From NCBI RefSeq assembly GCF_015326965.1, contig NZ_CP017659.1, positions 6,771,001 to 6,835,000 on the forward strand: a stretch of 64,000 bases of DNA, given 5' to 3'. The position numbers and the translations under genes were made by a program. Below are positions 27,733 to 36,706 of this stretch, piece after piece; the first letter of the stretch is position 1; the number at the start of each line of letters is the position of its first letter. This DNA is from Paenibacillus sp. JZ16 (GTDB lineage Bacteria > Bacillota > Bacilli > Paenibacillales > Paenibacillaceae). The notes under the pieces are model-generated. The model was not told where the DNA came from and made no database searches. It was given only the letters and a program-made list of their open reading frames with translations.

Positions 27733-29468
27733 TGAAATTCTCCTCTCCGTTCCTGTATGGGTTGTGGAATCGTTAATGTGACGCAAGCGCCGCCTTCCTC
27801 CGGGTTTGAAAATTCCACAAACGCCCGGCGATGATAGAGCAGCTCCAGCCGCTGAAGGGTGTTCATGATTCCGATGTGTTTTCCTTCGCTTTGATCAAGC
27901 GGTTTGCCGGCTGATAATTTTTCCAATACTTCGGCGGGAAACCCGGGTCCGGTATCGGATATCCGGATGACCATAGTAGGTTTCTCCCCCTCCATCCGCA
28001 GGCTAACGGATAATCGGATTTGCAGCTCTTGATCTCGGGAAACAGCGTATTTTACCGCGTTTTCGATAAAGGTCTGTAACACGAGGGGCGGAATGGTGAG
28101 ACCGGAAAGCTCCTCTTCAACATCAATGCGATATGAAAAGGCATCACGGTAGCGGTGCTTCTGAATCTCCAGGTAAATGCGGACATGCTCGATTTCATCT
28201 TGCAGCCGTACGACATTATCTCCGCTTTGAAAGATGTAACGAAAGTATTTGGATGTGGACAGCGACATATATTCGATTTCCTTAAACATCTGCATTTGCG
28301 CCATGCTGTAGATGTTCGTCAAGCAGTTCAGGAAAAAATGGGGGTTAATTTGCAGCTTCATATAATCCAGCTGGATTCTCTGCTTATCCAGCTGCTGCTC
28401 GTAAATATCGATTTTAAACTTCTTAATCTGTTCGATCAGATGTTTGAATTGGGAGTTGACTTGCTCCAGCTCGATAATCTCGCTGCTCATGAAATCCAGA
28501 TTCTCGCTGTCCTCGTGGATGCGCCTTACATTTTCTGAAAAATTCTGAATCGGCTTTAACACCTTCTTCTTGAAATACAGCATAACTACGCTGAGCGTGC
28601 ACGTCAGAACAACAAATAACAGCATAATGAGAAGCTGGGCGATCATGATCGTCTCAAATATGCCGAATTGGATCACCAGCTGCACGTTGAAGGAGGCGTT
28701 CGAGAATCCCTCCGTAACCGTAGTCCGCGGCTGGGACAGGCTCAGCAGGGATGCCTTGGCTCCTTGAAGACGGTTGGCATCCATCACGCCTGTACCCGGG
28801 CTCGTAAGGGCTGCCCCCTGAGCATTCACCAGAGAGACGTAACCGTCCTCGCCCAAATCCAGCTGCTGGAGCGGCCGGATCAGATCGTCGGCGGAGATGA
28901 GGCAGATCAGATACCGGTTGTGGTAAGGAACGATGTTGATGATGTAATGGGTGTCCTGAACAAGGATCGGGTTCCAGTTGGAGTAGAACGTTTCGTATAC
29001 GTTTTTGGAATCCGTGAGGGATACGATCTGTTCCTTAAGTTCCAGGAACTCTGTATATGACAGGGACATGGGTCCATAGTTCTGGAAGAAGTCCTGTTCC
29101 TTTAAATAGAAGAAGAAGTTGTATTCCTGGCCGTAGTTTTTCTGAAGCTCGTTAAACTGCTTATGCACTCTTTCGTTCGATTTAATATAATCCACGTAAT
29201 CGGTGCCGGGGGTATCCATCATCTTAACGCTCTCATCATTCGCGAGTGTCCAGCCCATATAGTGGTTGATGTAGGAGAAGTCATGATTGATCTGCCGGAT
29301 GTACAGATTCGCCGTATCCTGCAAATATCGGGTGGACTGCTGCTTTACGATGAAGATGGAGGCGAAGCTGAGCACCAGATCCACTACAAGGGCAAAGATC
29401 GAGATAAAGAGCATGATTTTCACATAGTGACGGATGGGATAAGGCTTGTTATTCAATGCTTTAACCAT
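27729..29468 (-). CDS. YesM-type sensor histidine kinase
   Basis: About 579 residues: an N-terminal membrane helix, a ~250-residue extracellular sensor, a second helix near residues 290-320 followed by a HAMP-like linker, then a His_kinase domain with the phospho-accepting His in LQINPHFFLNCLTN and an ATP-binding domain with FIENAVKYA, DTGPGFP and HIGIMNTLQRL. Such kinases usually sense a sugar or its loaded binding protein. The ATG at 29468 is chosen because AAGG lies about 7 bases before it; ATG 29504 would add 12 residues but has no ribosome site. TATAAT on the minus strand (29531-29536) may be its -10. Confidence 0.88.
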   Translation of the reverse strand: MVKALNNKPYPIRHYVKIMLFISIFALVVDLVLSFASIFIVKQQSTRYLQDTANLYIRQINHDFSYINHYMGWTLANDESVKMMDTPGTDYVDYIKSNERVHKQFNELQKNYGQEYNFFFYLKEQDFFQNYGPMSLSYTEFLELKEQIVSLTDSKNVYETFYSNWNPILVQDTHYIINIVPYHNRYLICLISADDLIRPLQQLDLGEDGYVSLVNAQGAALTSPGTGVMDANRLQGAKASLLSLSQPRTTVTEGFSNASFNVQLVIQFGIFETIMIAQLLIMLLFVVLTCTLSVVMLYFKKKVLKPIQNFSENVRRIHEDSENLDFMSSEIIELEQVNSQFKHLIEQIKKFKIDIYEQQLDKQRIQLDYMKLQINPHFFLNCLTNIYSMAQMQMFKEIEYMSLSTSKYFRYIFQSGDNVVRLQDEIEHVRIYLEIQKHRYRDAFSYRIDVEEELSGLTIPPLVLQTFIENAVKYAVSRDQELQIRLSVSLRMEGEKPTMVIRISDTGPGFPAEVLEKLSAGKPLDQSEGKHIGIMNTLQRLELLYHRRAFVEFSNPEEGGACVTLTIPQPIQERRGEFQ

Positions 29469-29584
29469 ACGGATGCCTTGGTTCCTTTCAGTCCGCTTCC
29501 ACATGAAAGCGTTTTTATGGTGGTAAAAACATTATAAATGGAAATCACGAAAAAAGCAGGAGTGAACGCTCGGGCATCTATCAT

Positions 29585-29702
29585 AAAGTCCGGATACCAC
29601 ATCGTAAAGTCCGGATAATGGCATGCTTCCAACAGGGGACTCGAGGATTCCTTGAAGGGGGATAAGGAGAAGGTCCGAATAGCGCATGATGAGGTCCAAA
29701 TA
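29585..29702 (+). promoter_or_regulatory. Four phased direct repeats, likely response-regulator binding sites
   Basis: Four copies of a 12-base element with consensus RARGTCCGRATA: 29585-29596 and 29606-29617 (both AAAGTCCGGATA), 29670-29681 (AAGGTCCGAATA) and 29691-29702 (GAGGTCCAAATA). Start-to-start spacings are 21, 64 and 21 bases, about two, six and two helical turns, so all copies face the same side of DNA. The last copy overlaps the position of the -35 box of the importer promoter. Both AraC-type domains and their targets typically use such tandem half-sites. Confidence 0.75.
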
Positions 29703-29725
29703 ACGATTCCGGGCAGAAGTATACT
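29697..29725 (+). promoter_or_regulatory. Activator-dependent promoter of the importer operon
   Basis: The -10 TATACT (29720-29725) is good, while the -35 position 17 bases upstream (29697-29702, CAAATA) is poor and is covered by the fourth direct repeat. That is the arrangement of a promoter needing an activator at the -35 site. Confidence 0.6.
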
Positions 29726-29783
29726 TAAGTTGCTTACTCGACATGCCGGTTTCACGACGACGCGAACAGAAAGGGGAATCGAT

Positions 29784-30713
29784 TTGAAAGCAGGCCAACT
29801 GAATAGAACCACGCACCCAACCCTCGGGCGGATCAGAAAAAATTGGGGCCTGTATTTGCTGCTGCTGCCTGCGGTTGTGCTGGTTCTGTTGTTTTCTTAC
29901 GTACCGATGTACGGCATCCTCATCGCATTCAAGGACTACAGTCCCGCTCTCGGCATTATGGATAGTCCATGGGCGGGTCTAAAGTATTTCGAGAAATTTT
30001 TTAACTCTTATCAATTCTCGACAACGATCACCAACACGCTCGTAATCAGCTTATACAGCGTTGCGACGTTCCCGATTCCGATCATGCTTGCCCTGATGGT
30101 CAATCAGATGCGCCAGAATGGGTTCAAGCGTTTCTTCCAGACGGTAACCTATATGCCGCATTTTATATCCACGGTCGTGATGGTGGGACTCATGCTGATT
30201 CTGTTCTCGCCAGGCTCGGGATTGATCGGGAATATTTTCCGGCTCTTTGGTGCCGAAGCGCCGAACCTGATGGGATCGGCCGGCTTGTTCAGCAGCGTGT
30301 ACGTATGGTCGGATGTGTGGCAGCATACGGGCTGGGACAGCATTATCTATATCGCGGCGTTATCCGCCGTGAGCCCCAGCTTGTACGAAGCGGCTACGAT
30401 GGACGGGGCAAGCCGGTGGCAGAAAATCTGGTTTATCGATATCCCGATGCTGATGCCTACGGTCGTAACCTTGCTTATATTGCGGATCGGCAGCTTGCTT
30501 GGCGTCGGCTTCGAGAAGGTTTACCTTATGCAAAACAGTCTCAATATTACCTCCAGCGAGGTCATCTCCACCTATGTGTACAAAATCGGGATGCTGAGCA
30601 GCCAATACAGCTTCTCGTCGGCGATCAGTCTGTTTAATACAATCATTAATTTTGTTCTGTTGATTCTAGTTAACCAGATTTCGAAAAAATACAGCGAAAA
30701 CAGTTTGTGGTAA
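29784..30713 (+). CDS. LplB-type sugar ABC transporter permease
   Basis: About 309 residues with six helices, of the LplB/YtcO-type permease group (LPAVVLVLLFSYVPMYGILI, AFKDYSP). The ATPase-docking EAA loop is SLYEAATMDGASRWQKIWFID. The TTG at 29784 is taken as start because AAAGGGGAA precedes it by about 6 bases and the resulting length is normal; the frame is open further upstream but that part overlaps the promoter and repeats. First gene of a permease-permease-receptor operon divergent from the two-component genes; no ATPase gene is present. Confidence 0.85.
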   Translation: MKAGQLNRTTHPTLGRIRKNWGLYLLLLPAVVLVLLFSYVPMYGILIAFKDYSPALGIMDSPWAGLKYFEKFFNSYQFSTTITNTLVISLYSVATFPIPIMLALMVNQMRQNGFKRFFQTVTYMPHFISTVVMVGLMLILFSPGSGLIGNIFRLFGAEAPNLMGSAGLFSSVYVWSDVWQHTGWDSIIYIAALSAVSPSLYEAATMDGASRWQKIWFIDIPMLMPTVVTLLILRIGSLLGVGFEKVYLMQNSLNITSSEVISTYVYKIGMLSSQYSFSSAISLFNTIINFVLLILVNQISKKYSENSLW

Positions 30714-30733
30714 CACAAGAGAGGAAGGGTTCT

Positions 30734-31654
30734 ATGGGCGTTGTGGAAATAAAAGAGAAGACAGCGCCAAGGCGGAGGAATACCCGATCTTCCGACAGGG
30801 TGCTGGAGATCGGCCTGTATGTATTCGCTGTCTTGATGCTGATCGTGTTGATTTACCCGCTGTACTTCATCATCATTGCTTCGTTCAGCGAGCCGGCCGC
30901 GGTTGCGAATGGACAGGTATGGCTGTGGCCCAAGGATTTTACGCTGGCAGGCTATCAAGAATTGCTGAAGCACTCTAATATATGGATTGGGTACCGAAAT
31001 ACGATTGTGTATACGATTGTAGGTACCGCCATCGGCTTGGTGGTTAACATATCGGCAGCTTACGCGCTCTCGCGAAAAGACCTCGTAGGCCGCAAGTATA
31101 TATCGCTGCTCTTTATTTTTACGATGTTTTTTAATGGCGGTTTGATTCCGACTTTTATGACGATCCGCGATTTTCAGTTGTACGATACGTTTCTTGTTAT
31201 GGTGCTGCCGTTTTCGGTAGCCGCCTTTAACATCATTGTGGCACGGACTTTTTTCCAGAGCAGCATTCCGGAGGATTTATGGGAGGCGGCCCAGCTTGAT
31301 GGCTGCGGAAATCTGAGATATTTCGTGACCATCGTGATTCCGCTTTCGAAAGCGGTCATCTCGGTCATTGCCTTGTGGACGGCCGTGGGTCATTGGAACT
31401 CCTATTTCAATGCCCTGATCTATTTAAAAGATACGAACCTGTACCCGCTGCAGCTCATCCTGCGAAATATTCTGGTCACCAACCAGATGCAGTCCGCCAT
31501 GGGTACCGGAGAAGCCGCGGCCATTGCGCTGCGACTCGCCAATATTATGCGTTATGCAGTCATTATCGTCGCAACGGTGCCGATCATGTGCATCTACCCG
31601 TTTGTACAGAAGTATTTCAATCAGGGGGTGATGATCGGAGCCGTGAAGTCGTAA
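30734..31654 (+). CDS. YtcP/LplC-type sugar ABC transporter permease
   Basis: A 306-residue six-helix permease of the MalG type. FNGGLIPTFMTIRDFQLYDT is characteristic of the YtcP/LplC branch, and the EAA loop is DLWEAAQLDGCGNLRYFVT. It ends with FNQGVMIGAVKS, the usual C-terminus. ATG 30734 follows GAGGAAGGG. It is co-transcribed with the preceding permease (20-base gap) and the receptor gene. Confidence 0.88.
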   Translation: MGVVEIKEKTAPRRRNTRSSDRVLEIGLYVFAVLMLIVLIYPLYFIIIASFSEPAAVANGQVWLWPKDFTLAGYQELLKHSNIWIGYRNTIVYTIVGTAIGLVVNISAAYALSRKDLVGRKYISLLFIFTMFFNGGLIPTFMTIRDFQLYDTFLVMVLPFSVAAFNIIVARTFFQSSIPEDLWEAAQLDGCGNLRYFVTIVIPLSKAVISVIALWTAVGHWNSYFNALIYLKDTNLYPLQLILRNILVTNQMQSAMGTGEAAAIALRLANIMRYAVIIVATVPIMCIYPFVQKYFNQGVMIGAVKS

Positions 31655-31698
31655 AGCCGGATGGATCTATTAAAAATAATAATTGGGGGAATGGTTAA

Positions 31699-33318
31699 AT
31701 GGGAACAAACCATGCAAAGAGGAGACATCGCTTCAAACTGGCTGGCGTCATCATGCTGGCCGCAATCCTGCTGTTGAGCCTGGCGGGCTGCAGCGGCGGC
31801 AAGAAGGAGGACGCCAAGACGGATGCCGAAACCGCGTTTAACAAAGAAGGCCTGCCGATTGTCAATGAGCCGATAACGCTGGACGTGCTGACCGTTCGCT
31901 GGGGCAACATGGGGGATACGTTCCTTCAGAACCAGTGGCTCAAGGATTTGGAGAAGGAGACGAATGTCAAAATCAATTGGCAAATCATGTCTTCCAATGA
32001 TTGGGGCGAACAAAAGTCGATCATGCTGGCGAGCGGTACGCTGCCGGATATTATTTTCGGCGATATCGTATTCAGCGATTCCGACATCGTGAACAACCTG
32101 TCTTATTTCCGTCCGCTCGACGACTATATCGATCAATACATGCCAAACCTGAAAGCGGCACTGGAAGAAACACCCGAAATGAAGAAGATGAGCACATTCC
32201 CGGATGGTAAAATCTACTCTTTGCCGGCGCGGCTGCCGTCAAGGCCGAAAGCATCGATCCAGCCGATTATCAACAAAACATGGCTGGATCAGCTCGGCCT
32301 TGATATTCCGGACAACACAGACGAGCTGTACGAGGTATTCAAAGCGTTCAAAGAAGGAGATCCGAACGGCAACGGCAAGGCCGACGAAATTCCGGTCAGC
32401 GGATCGGGGAACATCAGCATCGATCTGTTGAACCCGTTCGGCATTACGGACATCAACGGAAACAGCATGATGGTCATCGATAACGAGCCCGTGTTCTACC
32501 CGGTCACGGAGAATTATAAAGAAGCGATCAAGTGGGCGCATAAGCTGTACGCCGAGGGCCTCATAGACCAAGAGATCTTTACGCAGGACAGCACCATGTC
32601 CACGGCGAAGCATCAGAACCCGGATGCGGCGCTGATCGGCTTCTCGAACCAGTGGGTGCCGGACGCGGTGTTCGGGAAGTGGAAGGATCAATATATTGCG
32701 ATTCCGTCCATCGCCGGACCTGACGGAAAAAGGTATCAGGGCGGCGAGCCGCAGGGCATGAGCCTCCGCAGAAACGAATTCCTCATTACCACGTCGAACA
32801 AGTACCCGGAAATTTCGGCTCGTTGGGCGGACCAGTTCTATACCAATGAAGCGAGCATCCAAAATTTCTGGGGAGCCATCGGCACGGTGATTCAGAAGAA
32901 CGACGACGGAACGTTTACGCTGATGAGTCCGCCGGAGGGAACGAGTGCGGATGCCTGGTATTGGGAGCAATCCGTAAGGGATTTTGGACCGAAGTACGTA
33001 AGCCCGAGCTTCGAGAAAAACATCATTCTGGATGAGACCACGGGCGATGGCTTGAAGCTGGTCATCGACAAGCTGGGCAGCGATTACGTAACGACGCCGT
33101 TCCCGAACGTCATGTACAGCGCCGAAGAATTCCAGGAGCTGCCTACGCTGACAACGGATATCGATGGTTATGTCGGCACGACCCGCGCGAAGTGGATATC
33201 CGAAGGCAATATCGATGCGGAATGGGATGCGTACGTCAAGAAGCTGAACGATATGGGTCTTGAGCGGCTGGTACAAATCCGCAAGGAAGCCTATCAGCGG
33301 TATATCAGCGTCAAATAG
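31699..33318 (+). CDS. LipO-type sugar-binding lipoprotein
   Basis: A 539-residue extracellular solute-binding protein. The lipoprotein signal ends in SLAGC. The large size and the internal DPNGNGKADEIP, an EF-hand-like calcium loop, are typical of LipO/YtcQ-type receptors that serve importers for complex saccharides controlled by YesMN systems. It completes the importer, with two permeases and no ATPase. The ligand is not predictable; candidates are oligo-uronides or plant-derived glycans. Confidence 0.87.
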   Translation: MGTNHAKRRHRFKLAGVIMLAAILLLSLAGCSGGKKEDAKTDAETAFNKEGLPIVNEPITLDVLTVRWGNMGDTFLQNQWLKDLEKETNVKINWQIMSSNDWGEQKSIMLASGTLPDIIFGDIVFSDSDIVNNLSYFRPLDDYIDQYMPNLKAALEETPEMKKMSTFPDGKIYSLPARLPSRPKASIQPIINKTWLDQLGLDIPDNTDELYEVFKAFKEGDPNGNGKADEIPVSGSGNISIDLLNPFGITDINGNSMMVIDNEPVFYPVTENYKEAIKWAHKLYAEGLIDQEIFTQDSTMSTAKHQNPDAALIGFSNQWVPDAVFGKWKDQYIAIPSIAGPDGKRYQGGEPQGMSLRRNEFLITTSNKYPEISARWADQFYTNEASIQNFWGAIGTVIQKNDDGTFTLMSPPEGTSADAWYWEQSVRDFGPKYVSPSFEKNIILDETTGDGLKLVIDKLGSDYVTTPFPNVMYSAEEFQELPTLTTDIDGYVGTTRAKWISEGNIDAEWDAYVKKLNDMGLERLVQIRKEAYQRYISVK

Positions 33319-33341
33319 GGATTGACGGCAATCGTCATGAG

Positions 33342-33372
33342 CTGCCCCGCAGATTGATATGCTGCGGGGCAG
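33342..33372 (+). terminator. GC-rich hairpin after the importer operon
   Basis: A perfect 11-bp stem CTGCCCCGCAG/CTGCGGGGCAG (33342-33352 and 33362-33372) 24 bases after the stop codon. The following AGTAACGTTTCG has only three T, so termination is plausible but not ideal. Confidence 0.6.
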
Positions 33373-33433
33373 TAACGTTTCGAACGATGACGAAACTGTG
33401 ATTTATTTATGCGATCAGCTTCAACGGAGAAGG

Positions 33434-33581
33434 CGGAATTGTTTTGGAGAAGCGAAGCGTACCCCCGAAAGCTTTCCAACGGAAAGCTCGCATCGAAAGC
33501 ATATACGATCCCCGGATTTTAACATTATTAAATTTCATTACGAGAAAATCCGGGGGTAACAGGGATCGGAAAAACAATCCG
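33434..33581 (+). ncRNA. Candidate structured non-coding element or intergenic repeat
   Basis: Part of a 441-base stretch (33319-33759) without a gene. Several nested pairings are visible: CGGAATTGTTTT (33434-33445) with AAAACAATCCG (33571-33581, one bulge); ACCCCCG (33461-33467) with CGGGGGT (33551-33557); hairpin GCTTTCC-aac-GGAAAGC (33471-33487); hairpin CCCCGGATTTT/AAAATCCGGGG (33510-33520 and 33545-33555); and CGATCCC (33506-33512) with GGGATCG (33562-33568). Some of these exclude each other. It may be a cis-regulatory RNA for the gene at 33760, a small RNA or a dispersed repeat; the strand is assumed. The rest of the gap, 33590-33740, shows nothing clear. Confidence 0.45.
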
Positions 33582-33759
33582 AATTCGTAGTGATGAATGG
33601 GCAATGTTATCAATCTACAGGTGGCGACCATGCGAAACATAAGTCACGGTGTGGAATGAATATCGGCATGAGAGACATAATGACCTGGTAGCCAGCATAT
33701 ATCCGAACGGCATAATCAATACCAGTGAGAGATAAGATATATATACAAGGAGGGTATCG

Positions 33760-34845
33760 ATGATGAATCAATTTCGAATCGGATTAATTGGATTGGGCGG
33801 GATGGCGCAGGAGCACATCCGCTGGATGAATGCAGAGAATGTCTATCAGTTCGTGGCCGTGAGCGACGTCAATGGAGAAGCGGTGGCCCGAGTAGGCGAT
33901 CAGCTGGGAATTGAGGATGGCAAGCGATATGCAGATTTTAAGGATTTAATTGAAGATCCGGACGTCGATGCCGTCATTTCGGTTACGCCTAACAACGTGC
34001 ACGCGGATATTATTAGAGCATGCCTGCAAGCGGGCAAACCTTTTTTGGCGGAAAAACCATTTACGCGGGTGTTCGAAGAAGCAATCCCGTTGCTGGAGCT
34101 CTACGAGAAACAGCCGGTTCAGGCCATGATAGGCTTTACATACCGTTACACGCCGGCTTTTCGTTATGCCAGGGAACTTGTCCGAACGGGCAAACTCGGG
34201 ACGATCCGTCACTTCTCCATTCAGTATTTGCAAGGGTTTGGCGTGCCGAGCCAGCAGGTTCCCTACATGTGGAGATATAACAAAGCCGTCACGGGAACGG
34301 GGACGCTTGGAGATCTGGGATCGCATATGATCGATATGGCCCGATTTCTGTTTGGTGAATTTGAAGAAATTACGGCCCAGCTGCATACCATCATTCCGGA
34401 ACGCAGGGACCCGGTAACGGGAGCGATGGCCAAGATCGAAGTCGATGATTTTGCCAGCTTCCAGGCTCGGATGACAGATGGCATGATGGGCGTATTCCAG
34501 ACGTCGCGCAATGCCTTCGGTTCAGGCAATCAGCATGAAGTATCCATTTACGGCGACCACGGCACGGTCCACGCCAGCACATTGGATCCGGAACGGGTGA
34601 TATGGATTCGCGAAGAAGAGCCCGGGCAGCTCGCGAAAACGACAATGGAGGTGCCGCAGCATTGCAAAGTCAAGCAGTATGCCGATTTTGCCGGGCTATT
34701 ACGGGGAACGCCTGCCGACGGGATCCCAGAGTTTATGGACGGGTACCGGAATCAAGAGGTGCTGGATGCAGTCGTTAGGGCACATGAGACCAAAGCGGTG
34801 GTAGAGCTTCGGAATCATGGCCAACGGATCCAGAGCAAGTCATAA
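33760..34845 (+). CDS. Gfo/Idh/MocA-family oxidoreductase
   Basis: A 361-residue NAD(P)-dependent dehydrogenase. The Rossmann motif is GLIGLGGMAQEHI and the EKP motif is PFLAEKPFTRVFEEA; TGTLGDLGSHMIDMARFL carries the Asp/His pair. AAGGAGGG lies 5 bases before the first of two ATGs (33760, 33763). It lies downstream of the LipO-type importer and could process the imported sugar. Its stop overlaps the stop of the converging membrane protein gene (34840-34845), and no terminator separates them. Confidence 0.85.
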   Translation: MMNQFRIGLIGLGGMAQEHIRWMNAENVYQFVAVSDVNGEAVARVGDQLGIEDGKRYADFKDLIEDPDVDAVISVTPNNVHADIIRACLQAGKPFLAEKPFTRVFEEAIPLLELYEKQPVQAMIGFTYRYTPAFRYARELVRTGKLGTIRHFSIQYLQGFGVPSQQVPYMWRYNKAVTGTGTLGDLGSHMIDMARFLFGEFEEITAQLHTIIPERRDPVTGAMAKIEVDDFASFQARMTDGMMGVFQTSRNAFGSGNQHEVSIYGDHGTVHASTLDPERVIWIREEEPGQLAKTTMEVPQHCKVKQYADFAGLLRGTPADGIPEFMDGYRNQEVLDAVVRAHETKAVVELRNHGQRIQSKS

Positions 34846-35814
34846 CGTCTTGCCCATCCAGATATACAGCGCCATCAATGTGAACAGAAAGAGACAAAAG
34901 TTAACGCTTACAAATAACCCGCGAAGTAACGCGGAGCGGTGGAATTGAAATGGAGTCTTAAGCTCCCCCGTCCCTTCGATCAGGAACAGGATCAGCACTG
35001 TATGAATGATCGTATGGCCTATGACTTCCTTGTAACCGAATACAAGGCTTGTCATAATAAAAATGCCAGATACCAGGAGGGCGGTGAATCGGCTCATGAT
35101 ACCCACGATAAATGCCCACGCCAGCCCAATTTCGATAAAAGCGGTGATCAGGACGAAATTCTCAATGGTAAAACCGAAGGTAGGAAGCCCGTAGCTGCCC
35201 ATTACCGAGCAAGCCAGTTCGGGAATGGTCAGTTTTTCCATGGCAAGCCAAGCGAGGGACATGCCCGTGCATATATACATGACGGGGGCAGCCGTTCTTT
35301 TTATTGGAGTGCCGCTCACAAACAGATAATACACGATACCGAGATAAATCAAATAATCGATGGAATGAAACATACCGTAGGTTAATGAAGCTTGCAGATA
35401 GAGCAAGAATAAGATGGCACCACTCACCGGCAATGTGCGCTTATAGAGCAAGCAGGCTGCGGCGGCGGAGAGACCGAGGATAATCCACATGGAATTGGTT
35501 CTGAACTCGGGCGCCAGATACGAGCCGCTCAGTAGCTGCAGCACCAAGCCGATGGCCAGCCCAATGCGCAGGATGACTTCGGTATGGGGCCTTAGCCTGT
35601 GCAGCCATTGATGAACTTTCATGACCGGCCACATCTTCCCCAGCGGATCGTGGAAGACGCATGTGAGCAATAAGATCAACAATGTAAACGCTAACCAAAA
35701 CAGGAATGTCAGCGTAATGATCCGGGGAAATGGCAGGGGGACCCATTCAAAGTTATCCGTAAACCATTTGACATGATTATAGATGTTGCTAATCTTGGAG
35801 AAATGCATTATCAT
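34840..35814 (-). CDS. Multi-pass integral membrane protein, function unknown (DoxX-like features)
   Basis: A 324-residue very hydrophobic protein with about eight to nine predicted helices and short loops. GYKEVIGHTIIHTVLILFLI and IENFVLITAFIEIGLAWAFI recall DoxX/SURF4-like four-helix modules, but I cannot assign it firmly. The start has AAGGGAGGAG about 7 bases upstream. A 48-base inverted repeat (35849-35896) lies just before the gene and may control it. Confidence 0.6.
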   Translation of the reverse strand: MIMHFSKISNIYNHVKWFTDNFEWVPLPFPRIITLTFLFWLAFTLLILLLTCVFHDPLGKMWPVMKVHQWLHRLRPHTEVILRIGLAIGLVLQLLSGSYLAPEFRTNSMWIILGLSAAAACLLYKRTLPVSGAILFLLYLQASLTYGMFHSIDYLIYLGIVYYLFVSGTPIKRTAAPVMYICTGMSLAWLAMEKLTIPELACSVMGSYGLPTFGFTIENFVLITAFIEIGLAWAFIVGIMSRFTALLVSGIFIMTSLVFGYKEVIGHTIIHTVLILFLIEGTGELKTPFQFHRSALLRGLFVSVNFCLFLFTLMALYIWMGKTL

Positions 35815-35848
35815 TCAATCAGCTCCTCCCTTAACCAACTCTAGTCAC

Positions 35849-35896
35849 TTATCCAAGATAATACAATATTAGATAAAAAAGTATATTATTGGATAA
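35849..35896. promoter_or_regulatory. Inverted TTATCCAA repeats upstream of the membrane protein gene
   Basis: TTATCCAA (35849-35856) and TTGGATAA (35889-35896) face each other, and the similarity extends inwards (GATAATA against TATATTA). The AT-rich spacer contains possible -10 sequences for the leftward gene. This looks like an operator for an unidentified regulator. Confidence 0.4.
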
Positions 35897-35976
35897 ATAT
35901 ATCCCTCATTATGAAAATATTATCCCTTAAGAGCATTTAAAGACAGCGTTTGAACTTATAGTTATAAGCTTCACTA

Positions 35977-36006
35977 AACAAGCCGATCCATCCGGATCGG
36001 CTTGTT
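35977..36006 (-). terminator. Terminator after the peroxiredoxin gene
   Basis: A perfect 13-bp stem AACAAGCCGATCC/GGATCGGCTTGTT (35977-35989 and 35994-36006) with a 4-base loop. On the minus strand it continues TTAGTGA, so the T-tract is short. Confidence 0.75.
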
Positions 36007-36070
36007 GTTATGTCTCATGCTACGAGTTCTTATTACTGCTGAAAACGACTGAAAGACAGGCTCAGCCCAG

Positions 36071-36634
36071 CTAAGGAAGCTGTGTTCCGCCAGCATAACG
36101 TTCAATGGTTTCGTAAGGCAGATGATCGGTAATCAGGCGACCGTAATACGCGATTCGTAGGATGCCGTCCTCGTCCAACACAAACTCTGCCGGAATCCGA
36201 TTGAAATTTGAACCTTCTTCCGGCGTCAGCTTGAAACCTGCCGCTTCTGCTTCATCCGTGAACTGATGCACATTCGGTTGAGCTAAGGTGGCTTGTGTCT
36301 TGGCTACCGAGGTCTCGACCCCATAGAGAGAGTAGAGCTCCGCATTCGGATCGGCAATAAGTGGAAACGGCGCATTTTGCTGACCGACATGCTGCTGAAG
36401 TGCTGCATCCGGTGATTCAAAAACGCAAATGACATTCAGATGCTGCTGCTGCCACAGAGGATATCGCTGAATAAACTGGTGCACCCTCAGATTGCATAGG
36501 GCACAGGCAGCGTTGCGGAAAAAGGCGAGAAGTAATTTACGTCCGCGATAATCTTCCAGTGAAACCATATTTCCATTTTGATCTACGCTTTGGAATAATG
36601 GAGCATAATCTCCGGGTTGAAGCATGTTGTTCAT
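36071..36634 (-). CDS. Peroxiredoxin-like (AhpC/TSA family) protein
   Basis: A 187-residue thioredoxin-fold protein. FFRNAACALCNLRVHQF holds a CxxC pair (Cys44, Cys47) where the peroxidatic Cys is expected, and PFPLIADPNAELYSLYGV is typical of bacterioferritin-comigratory/AhpC-like proteins. It probably reduces peroxides or acts as a thiol-disulfide protein in the cytoplasm. AGGAGG precedes the ATG. Upstream lies a Crp/Fnr-type palindrome (36707-36729) and then the regulator gene on the same strand. Confidence 0.78.
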   Translation of the reverse strand: MNNMLQPGDYAPLFQSVDQNGNMVSLEDYRGRKLLLAFFRNAACALCNLRVHQFIQRYPLWQQQHLNVICVFESPDAALQQHVGQQNAPFPLIADPNAELYSLYGVETSVAKTQATLAQPNVHQFTDEAEAAGFKLTPEEGSNFNRIPAEFVLDEDGILRIAYYGRLITDHLPYETIERYAGGTQLP

Positions 36635-36706
36635 TTTGGATTTCCTCCTGGCTTAACGGTATATAGGCGCGAGGCCTATTACCAATGTAGCAGGGAGGAC
36701 TCCATT

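Noticed and set aside
29652..29783. Upstream extension of the LplB-type permease by 44 codons
   Set aside because: This stretch contains the promoter and phased repeats, and the TTG at 29784 has a good ribosome site and gives a normal length.
32239..33276. 345-codon open frame on the minus strand opposite the sugar-binding lipoprotein gene
   Set aside because: Pure shadow of a conserved receptor gene; no start signal and no recognisable domain.
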